Positions 6,020-11,127 of a stretch of DNA of 11,127 nucleotides are shown piece after piece; positions within the stretch are counted from its first letter, which is position 1; each line of letters starts with the position of its first letter. Below the pieces are notes generated by a model, which saw only the letters and a list, made by a program, of their open reading frames with translations, did no database searches and was not told the origin of the DNA. The position numbers and the translations under genes are program-made. This DNA comes from Bacteroidota bacterium (GTDB lineage: Bacteria > Bacteroidota > Bacteroidia > Chitinophagales > LD1), in contig JAFDYP010000018.1 of the NCBI GenBank assembly GCA_018267355.1, positions 1-11,127 of the forward strand, written 5' to 3'.

Positions 6020-7271
6020 TCTCCAAATCGTACTCCTTGATCTTGCGGTAGAGCGTGCGCTCTGATATACCGAGGTCTGCCGCAGCATCACGGCGGCGGT
6101 TACGGTGTTTCTTGAGGGCTTTGGTGATGAGTTCTTTCTCTTTATCCGCCAGCGAAAGAGATTCTTCTATGGTCTCATGTGCGTCATAATTAGGCGCATT
6201 GATCACGTAGCTTGGCTCGTCATTAGCAGGCTGTGCAGGCATCACGGCAGGTACCGTGCTGACTGGCTGGATATAAGAAGAAGAGCCGTTGAACACCGGC
6301 TGCTCCATGCGCTCCATCTGCGGTGGCATCGCCATTCCTCCGCCATGCTGCGTAGCTTCAAAGACGAATTGCTTCAGGTCATTGAGATCCTTCTTCAGGT
6401 CAAAGATGAGCTTGTAGAGTATCTCGCGCTCTGACATGTTGCCACTGGCCTCAGAGATATGATCCTTGACCACAGGCAACCTGTTTTGCGTGATGTCGGG
6501 TACGATCTGTATCAGTTCCTGTGCGGAGATATCCTTGTCCACAGAGAGGATGGATACCTGCTCGGCTACGTTTTTGAGCTGGCGTACATTGCCGGGCCAC
6601 GGATACTTGAGTATGAGCTGGCGTGCCTCTTCGGTCAGCTTGACGGGTACCATCTTCATCCGCTCGGCAAAGTCTATGCAGAACTTCCGGAAGATAAGAT
6701 AGATGTCCTCTCCACGCTCACGCAGTGGTGGGATATATATCGGCACGGTACTGAGACGATAGTACAGATCCTCGCGGAATTTGCCCGTACGGACAGCGTC
6801 CTGCAGATTGACATTGGTAGCAGCTACCACGCGCACATCAGTCTTCGTAGTCTTAGAGGATCCTACCCGGATGTACTCGCCCGTCTCCAGTACACGCAGC
6901 AAACGAGCCTGCGTGCCCAGGGGTAGCTCGCCCACCTCATCGAGGAAGATGGTGCCGCCATTCACGGTCTCAAAGTATCCCTTACGCGCGTCATGCGCAC
7001 CGGTGAAGGAACCCTTCTCGTGACCGAATAGTTCCGAATCTATGGTGCCCTCCGGTATCGCGCCACAGTTGACAGCTATGAAGGGGTTATGCTTGCGGGT
7101 GCCGAGCTGGTGGATGATATGGGAGAAAACCTCCTTGCCCACGCCGCTCTCACCGGTGATGAGCACCGTCAGGCTGGTGCCTGCTACACGCTCTGCTATG
7201 CTAATGGCATGATTGAGCAAGGGTGAGTTGCCTATGATGCCGAAGCGGTTTTTTATTGATTGAATTTCCAT
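6015..7271 (-). CDS. Stand-alone sigma-54-dependent transcriptional activator (AAA+/Fis-type HTH)
   Basis: The protein has 418 residues. The AAA+ sigma-54 interaction domain starts almost at the N-terminus, so it has no receiver or other sensor domain. Visible motifs are Walker A GESGVGKE (40-47), the sigma-54-contacting loop GSFTGA (87-92; GAFTGA in the classic family), Walker B TIFLDE (107-112), the arginine-finger segment REDLYYRL (166-173) and sensor II WPGNVRQL (225-232). A Met/Pro/Gln-rich linker (about 310-360) leads to a Fis-type helix-turn-helix at the C-terminus (RRRDAAADLGISERTLYRKI). It should drive open-complex formation by RpoN holoenzyme. Its targets are unknown, and I find no good -24/-12 promoter in this window. 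It is the second gene of the miaB-to-secG run, separated from miaB by 130 bases of repeat arrays. Confidence 0.92.
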   Translation of the reverse strand: MEIQSIKNRFGIIGNSPLLNHAISIAERVAGTSLTVLITGESGVGKEVFSHIIHQLGTRKHNPFIAVNCGAIPEGTIDSELFGHEKGSFTGAHDARKGYFETVNGGTIFLDEVGELPLGTQARLLRVLETGEYIRVGSSKTTKTDVRVVAATNVNLQDAVRTGKFREDLYYRLSTVPIYIPPLRERGEDIYLIFRKFCIDFAERMKMVPVKLTEEARQLILKYPWPGNVRQLKNVAEQVSILSVDKDISAQELIQIVPDITQNRLPVVKDHISEASGNMSEREILYKLIFDLKKDLNDLKQFVFEATQHGGGMAMPPQMERMEQPVFNGSSSYIQPVSTVPAVMPAQPANDEPSYVINAPNYDAHETIEESLSLADKEKELITKALKKHRNRRRDAAADLGISERTLYRKIKEYDLEK

Positions 7272-7277
7272 TTATAT

Positions 7278-7312
7278 GAGACTTGAGATGTGAGACTTGA
7301 GACCTGAGATGA
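7278..7312. repeat. Heptanucleotide array, 5 units of GAGACTT/GAGATGT type
   Basis: Five units in phase, all beginning GAGA: GAGACTT twice, plus GAGATGT, GAGACCT and GAGATGA. The array lies immediately upstream of the sigma-54 activator's start codon (ATG at 7269-7271), so it forms most of that gene's proximal leader. It leaves no purine-rich Shine-Dalgarno on the transcript strand, where it reads as TCTC repeats. Confidence 0.85.
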
Positions 7313-7327
7313 TCTCTTGTCTGCTTT

Positions 7328-7355
7328 GTCGTCTGTCAACGGTCCACTGTCAACG
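7328..7355. repeat. Heptanucleotide array, 4 units of GTCAACG/GTCCACT type
   Basis: Units at 7335-7341 and 7349-7355 are both GTCAACG, with GTCCACT between them; a diverged GTCGTCT precedes. The phase is exactly 7. It lies in the same gap as the GAGA array and the CTAAATA array, but the unit is unrelated to either. Confidence 0.65.
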
Positions 7356-7373
7356 AGACGGCGATATTGTTTT

Positions 7374-7408
7374 GTATTTTCTAAATACTTAATACTAATT
7401 ACTACATA
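7374..7408. repeat. Heptanucleotide array, CTAAATA type (4-5 units), overlapping the miaB stop codon
   Basis: Units CTAAATA, CTTAATA, CTAATTA and CTACATA run in phase from 7381 to 7408, with a weak fifth, GTATTTT, at 7374-7380. The unit closest to miaB (7402-7408) supplies the miaB stop (TAG, complement of 7402-7404). As in the array at 5971-6019, nearly every unit contains a stop triplet on the transcript strand. Confidence 0.75.
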
Positions 7409-8889
7409 CCTTCTACCACTTCGCCGATCAGTGTACCGGAGGTGCAGGAGTTTACCTTGGCATAGACGTATTGACCGGGTTTTAAATTGCCTCGCGGCAC
7501 GATGATCACTTTATTCTGAGAGTTGCGGCCAAATAGCTGCTCCTCACTCTTGCTGGATACACCTTCTATCAGTATCTCAAAGGTCTTGCCTACATCGCGC
7601 TGATTGCTGGCCAGGGTATGGCTGCGGTGCATCTCTATGACCTCTGCCAGGCGGCGCTTTTTGACCTCCTCTGGTATATCGTCTTCATATTTTTTGGCAG
7701 CCGTGGTGCCGGGACGTACGTTATATGCATAGGTATAGACCAGCTCATACCGGAACATATCCATGAGGCTCATCGTATCCTGATGCTCCTCATCTGTCTC
7801 AGAGCAGAAGCCCACTATAATATCAGTAGCGATAGCGGCATCAGGTACGATGCGGCGCACGGCATTCATCCTGTCTATATACCACTCACGGGTGTAGCTG
7901 CGGTTCATCAGCTCCAGTACGCGGGTATTGCCGCTCTGTACCGGCAGGTGCACATACTTGCAGATATTGGGATACTTTGCCATGGCGTAGAGCACATCGT
8001 CAGTCATATCCTTAGGGTGGGAGGTGGAGAAGCGCACGCGCAGGTCAGGGGCTACCTCTGCCACCAGCACCAGGAGCTTTGCGAAGTTCACCACGTTATC
8101 ATCGTACTTGGCGTTTACCAGCTTTTTGCCCACCAGGCCATTGTCGTCACTATAGCGGTAGCTGTCTACGTTTTGCCCGAGGAGAGTTACCTCGCGGTAG
8201 CCATTATTATATAGGTCGCGTGCTTCCTCCACTATGGTGCGCCAGTCACGGGAACGCTCACGGCCACGGGTGTGCGGCACTACGCAGAAGGAGCACATAT
8301 TATCACAGCCACGTGTGATGGAGATAAAGGCTGTCACGCCATTGGAGTTGAGGCGTACGGGATTGATCTCAGCGTAGGTCTCATCGCGGGAGAGGAGGAC
8401 ATTGACCGCTTTCTGTCCCGTCTCTGCCTCCAGCACCAGGTCAGGCAGACTGCGATAGGCGTCAGGGCCTGCCACGATATCGAGGATCTTTTCCTCTACG
8501 AGCAGTTTCTCTTTCAGCCGCTCAGCCATACAGCCGAGTATGCCTACGAGTGCGCCTTTCTTGCGCTTCTTTACAGAGTTGAAGTGCTGGAGCCTGTGGC
8601 GGATGCGCTGCTCGGCATTATCGCGTATAGCGCAGGTATTGATCAGCACCAGGTCGGCATCATTATGGTCTGTAGTAGCATCAAAGCCGGCACCGGCCAG
8701 GATGGAAGCTACCACCTCGCTGTCGGCAAAATTCATAGCACAGCCATAGCTCTCTATGTAGTACTTCTTGCCATTGCTCCGGATGCCGGTAGGGCGGGCG
8801 GCGGTCAGGGTCTCACCCTGCCGGGATTCATCTATCTTTTTGATTTGCAGCTCAAAGGCTATGTCGTTCTGATATAAATTGCTGCTCAT
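7402..8889 (-). CDS. miaB: tRNA-2-methylthio-N6-dimethylallyladenosine synthase MiaB
   Basis: The protein has 495 residues and three standard parts. The N-terminal methylthiotransferase domain carries the auxiliary-cluster cysteines in YGCAMN (C50), [10 protein letters not shown] (C86) and GCMAER (C120). The radical-SAM domain has CDNMCSFC (C195, C199, C202) for the second 4Fe-4S cluster. The C-terminal TRAM domain spans about 430-495. MiaB adds the methylthio group to i6A at position 37 of tRNAs reading UNN codons. The [10 protein letters not shown] signature fits MiaB rather than RimO or MtaB. The start at 8889 leaves about 40 residues before the first domain, usual for Bacteroidota MiaB. 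It is the first gene of the minus-strand run and has its own promoter-like upstream region. Confidence 0.96.
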   Translation of the reverse strand: MSSNLYQNDIAFELQIKKIDESRQGETLTAARPTGIRSNGKKYYIESYGCAMNFADSEVVASILAGAGFDATTDHNDADLVLINTCAIRDNAEQRIRHRLQHFNSVKKRKKGALVGILGCMAERLKEKLLVEEKILDIVAGPDAYRSLPDLVLEAETGQKAVNVLLSRDETYAEINPVRLNSNGVTAFISITRGCDNMCSFCVVPHTRGRERSRDWRTIVEEARDLYNNGYREVTLLGQNVDSYRYSDDNGLVGKKLVNAKYDDNVVNFAKLLVLVAEVAPDLRVRFSTSHPKDMTDDVLYAMAKYPNICKYVHLPVQSGNTRVLELMNRSYTREWYIDRMNAVRRIVPDAAIATDIIVGFCSETDEEHQDTMSLMDMFRYELVYTYAYNVRPGTTAAKKYEDDIPEEVKKRRLAEVIEMHRSHTLASNQRDVGKTFEILIEGVSSKSEEQLFGRNSQNKVIIVPRGNLKPGQYVYAKVNSCTSGTLIGEVVEGM

Positions 8890-8908
8890 TTGCTCACTTA
8901 TTGGCCTG

Positions 8909-8937
8909 CAAAGATAGGCAAAAGTGACAAAATGTCA
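8909..8937 (-). promoter_or_regulatory. miaB promoter -7 box with TGACA-AAA-TGTCA inverted repeat
   Basis: On the minus strand TATCTTTG (8909-8916) matches the Bacteroidota -7 element TAnnTTTG, 20 bases before the miaB ATG. No clear -33 TTG is present at the expected spacing. The palindrome TGACA-AAA-TGTCA (8925-8937) lies 9-21 bases upstream of the box, where a bound regulator would contact or block polymerase. The same half-site recurs before groES. Confidence 0.5.
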
Positions 8938-8951
8938 TAATAGCTATTTGA

Positions 8952-9007
8952 CTGCAAAAGCGCTGAAACGCAAAAAATGTATTACCGCAGATACGCAGAG
9001 AAGCAGA
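8952..9007. repeat. Octanucleotide-period degenerate array (NNCGCARA), 7 units
   Basis: Seven 8-base units in phase can be laid out. The last three (ACCGCAGA, TACGCAGA, GAAGCAGA) and the third (ACGCAAAA) are clear, the first (CTGCAAAA) is similar, and the second and fourth are degenerate. The array lies between the miaB promoter and the lipoprotein gene. The CGCAGA theme resembles dispersed ACGCAGAG-type repeats I recall from many bacterial genomes. Confidence 0.55.
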
Positions 9008-9066
9008 CGGATATAAAACTGTATTAAAGGCTCTACTTGGGTGAGATTCAGAGGGGCTTGGGTGGC

Positions 9067-9393
9067 TTACTTCTCCTTGCAGGTATACCGGCCATTACCC
9101 TCGTAGTAGAGGGCGTATTGGTCAGATCCATCTTTCACATTTACACAGTAGTCCTGGGTGTAATTAGGCGTGGTCTGCGTACAGTTGTAGCCCGCAGCGG
9201 TGTATTGGTCTTTTTGAGTCTTGAAGGTATGCAGCGAGTCTGAGCAGATCACCTGGTGGTCTACAGCTACCCCCAGGCTGTCGCGGAGTGTGCAGCTATA
9301 GCAGGTAGTAGAGCAGGTATAGCACTTCTTGCAGGAGGGCAGGAGGCACAGTATGGCTGCCAGGATGGCCAGAGCGGATAGAGCTTTCTTCAT
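9067..9393 (-). CDS. Small Cys-rich lipoprotein of unknown function
   Basis: The protein has 108 residues from the ATG at 9391-9393. A lipoprotein signal peptide (MKKALSALAILAAILCLLPSC) has lipobox LPSC. I preferred this start to the ATG 12 codons upstream because MKK is a proper n-region and the upstream codons run back toward the promoter. The mature part is dominated by cysteines: a cluster CKKCYTCSTTCYSC right after the lipidation site, and four more spread through the rest. AAGYNC and YTCKEK resemble small CYTC lipoproteins I associate with Bacteroidota, for which no function is known to me. Disulphide bonds or metal binding are both possible. It is a single-gene unit, convergent with nothing and divergent from groES. 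Confidence 0.75.
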   Translation of the reverse strand: MKKALSALAILAAILCLLPSCKKCYTCSTTCYSCTLRDSLGVAVDHQVICSDSLHTFKTQKDQYTAAGYNCTQTTPNYTQDYCVNVKDGSDQYALYYEGNGRYTCKEK

Positions 9394-9426
9394 ATCTGCC
9401 AAATGTATTGTTTTTTCAAATAATAG

Positions 9427-9434
9427 CAAAGGTA
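9427..9434 (-). promoter_or_regulatory. Promoter -7 box of the Cys-rich lipoprotein gene
   Basis: On the minus strand TACCTTTG matches TAnnTTTG exactly, 33 bases before the ATG chosen at 9393. If used, transcription would start around 9420, inside the first codons of the longer frame (ATG at 9429), which supports the shorter start. A -33 TTG is not obvious. Confidence 0.5.
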
Positions 9435-9479
9435 CTCCGGCAGGGTAGGAGCAGTGGCTACGGGCCGGATGTGGAAAGC

Positions 9480-9502
9480 TTTTGTCATAATGACTGACAA
9501 AA
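9480..9502. promoter_or_regulatory. Candidate operator upstream of groES: TTTTGTCA-N7-TGACAAAA
   Basis: A perfect 8-base inverted repeat (9480-9487 with 9495-9502) overlaps a second palindrome, GTCAT-A-ATGAC (9484-9494). A partial third half-site, CAGACAAAA, follows at 9506-9514. It lies just upstream of the likely groES promoter. It is not a CIRCE element, the classic HrcA site, and none is visible near groES. Confidence 0.45.
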
Positions 9503-9518
9503 AATCAGACAAAACCCA

Positions 9519-9546
9519 TTGGCATAACTTATGATTGCTACCTTCG
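9519..9546 (+). promoter_or_regulatory. groESL promoter, Bacteroidota type
   Basis: TTGG at 9519-9522 and TACCTTCG at 9539-9546 match the -33 TTG and the -7 TAnnTTTG (one mismatch), with 17 bases between TTG and TA. The groES ATG lies 41 bases downstream of the -7 box. Confidence 0.55.
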
Positions 9547-9587
9547 CAAACCATTTTTTATCATAAAACAAAAAAACTCAAGCAAAC

Positions 9588-9866
9588 ATGGCAGACGTTA
9601 AGATCAAGCCTTTGGCAGACCGGGTGGTCATCAAGGCAGCAGAAGCAGAAACCAAAACAGCGGGAGGTATCATCATACCTGACTCAGCTAAGGAAAAACC
9701 ACAAAAAGGCACTGTAGTGGCAGTGGGTCCTGGCAAAAAGGATGAACCAACTACAGTCAAGGTAGGTGACTCTGTACTCTATGGCAAGTATGCCGGCACT
9801 GAGATCTCTATCGATGGCAGCGAGTACCTGATCATGAAAGAGAGCGACATCTTTGCGATCGTCTAA
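9588..9866 (+). CDS. groES: Co-chaperonin GroES
   Basis: A 92-residue protein of normal length. It opens with [11 protein letters not shown] and has the mobile loop around 20-35 ([17 protein letters not shown]), which docks onto the GroEL apical domain. [11 protein letters not shown] and the C-terminal [13 protein letters not shown] complete the fold. GroES caps the GroEL ring and forms the folding chamber in the cytoplasm. It precedes groEL by 39 bases in an operon. Regulation may involve the TGTCA inverted repeat upstream. Confidence 0.97.
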   Translation: MADVKIKPLADRVVIKAAEAETKTAGGIIIPDSAKEKPQKGTVVAVGPGKKDEPTTVKVGDSVLYGKYAGTEISIDGSEYLIMKESDIFAIV

Positions 9867-9899
9867 ACCATTATTAATTACAAAACTAAAATCAAATAA

Positions 9900-11127
<1,228 letters not shown>

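Noticed and set aside
5971..7408. CRISPR array
   Set aside because: Units are 7 bases long and contiguous, with no spacers of 30 or so bases between longer repeats and no cas genes.
9519..9540. Sigma-54 promoter before groES (TTGGCA ... TTGC)
   Set aside because: The GG and GC elements are 14 bases apart, not the required 10. The Bacteroidota -33/-7 reading fits better.
9394..9587. CIRCE/HrcA operator at groES
   Set aside because: No TTAGCACTC-N9-GAGTGCTAA-like sequence is present; the only inverted repeats are of the TGTCA type.

Overview
The window looks like chromosomal DNA of a Bacteroidota bacterium, probably near the Chitinophagales/Sphingobacteriales. Three things point there: the order of the miaB, sigma-54 activator, lptE, TPR-protein and secG genes; promoter-like TAnnTTTG boxes (the Bacteroidota -7 element) with little Shine-Dalgarno signal; and small Cys-rich lipoproteins and a DUF6371-like protein of types I associate with this phylum. 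The assignment rests on recognition of gene types, not on a search.

Layout. Positions 1-1630 are an accessory-looking left flank. It holds an AT-rich partial gene of unknown function on the minus strand (1-210), a long hairpin (275-329), a heptanucleotide array running into a start codon (380-421), a plus-strand zinc-finger/Toprim-like DUF6371-type gene (419-1414), and a 216-base gap with REP-like palindromes and a second copy of the 3' end of the neighbouring acylase gene. Next is a minus-strand exported Ntn-hydrolase acylase (1631-3760). From 8889 down to 3944 on the minus strand lies a housekeeping gene run: miaB (tRNA modification), a stand-alone sigma-54 activator, lptE (LPS transport lipoprotein), an acidic TPR-type protein and secG (protein export). 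It is closed by a rho-independent terminator at 3895-3917. On the right are a Cys-rich lipoprotein (9067-9393, minus) and the plus-strand groES-groEL operon, with groEL cut off by the window end after codon 407.

The genes share a theme of envelope biogenesis and protein quality control: LptE, SecG, an exported acylase, a lipoprotein and GroESL. Lack of a visible terminator between miaB and secG suggests read-through transcription.

The most unusual content is non-coding. Gene borders carry degenerate tandem arrays with a strict 7-base period (380-421, 5971-6019, 7278-7312, 7328-7355, 7374-7408). Three of them overlap a start or stop codon, and the unit sequences differ from array to array. 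One 8-base-period array sits upstream of miaB (8952-9007). A REP-like double palindrome appears to have inserted in frame into the signal-peptide region of lptE (57 bases between two near-identical 9-mers), and a relative with the same architecture lies at 1524-1567. Both miaB and groES are preceded by inverted repeats of the half-site TGTCA/TGACA.
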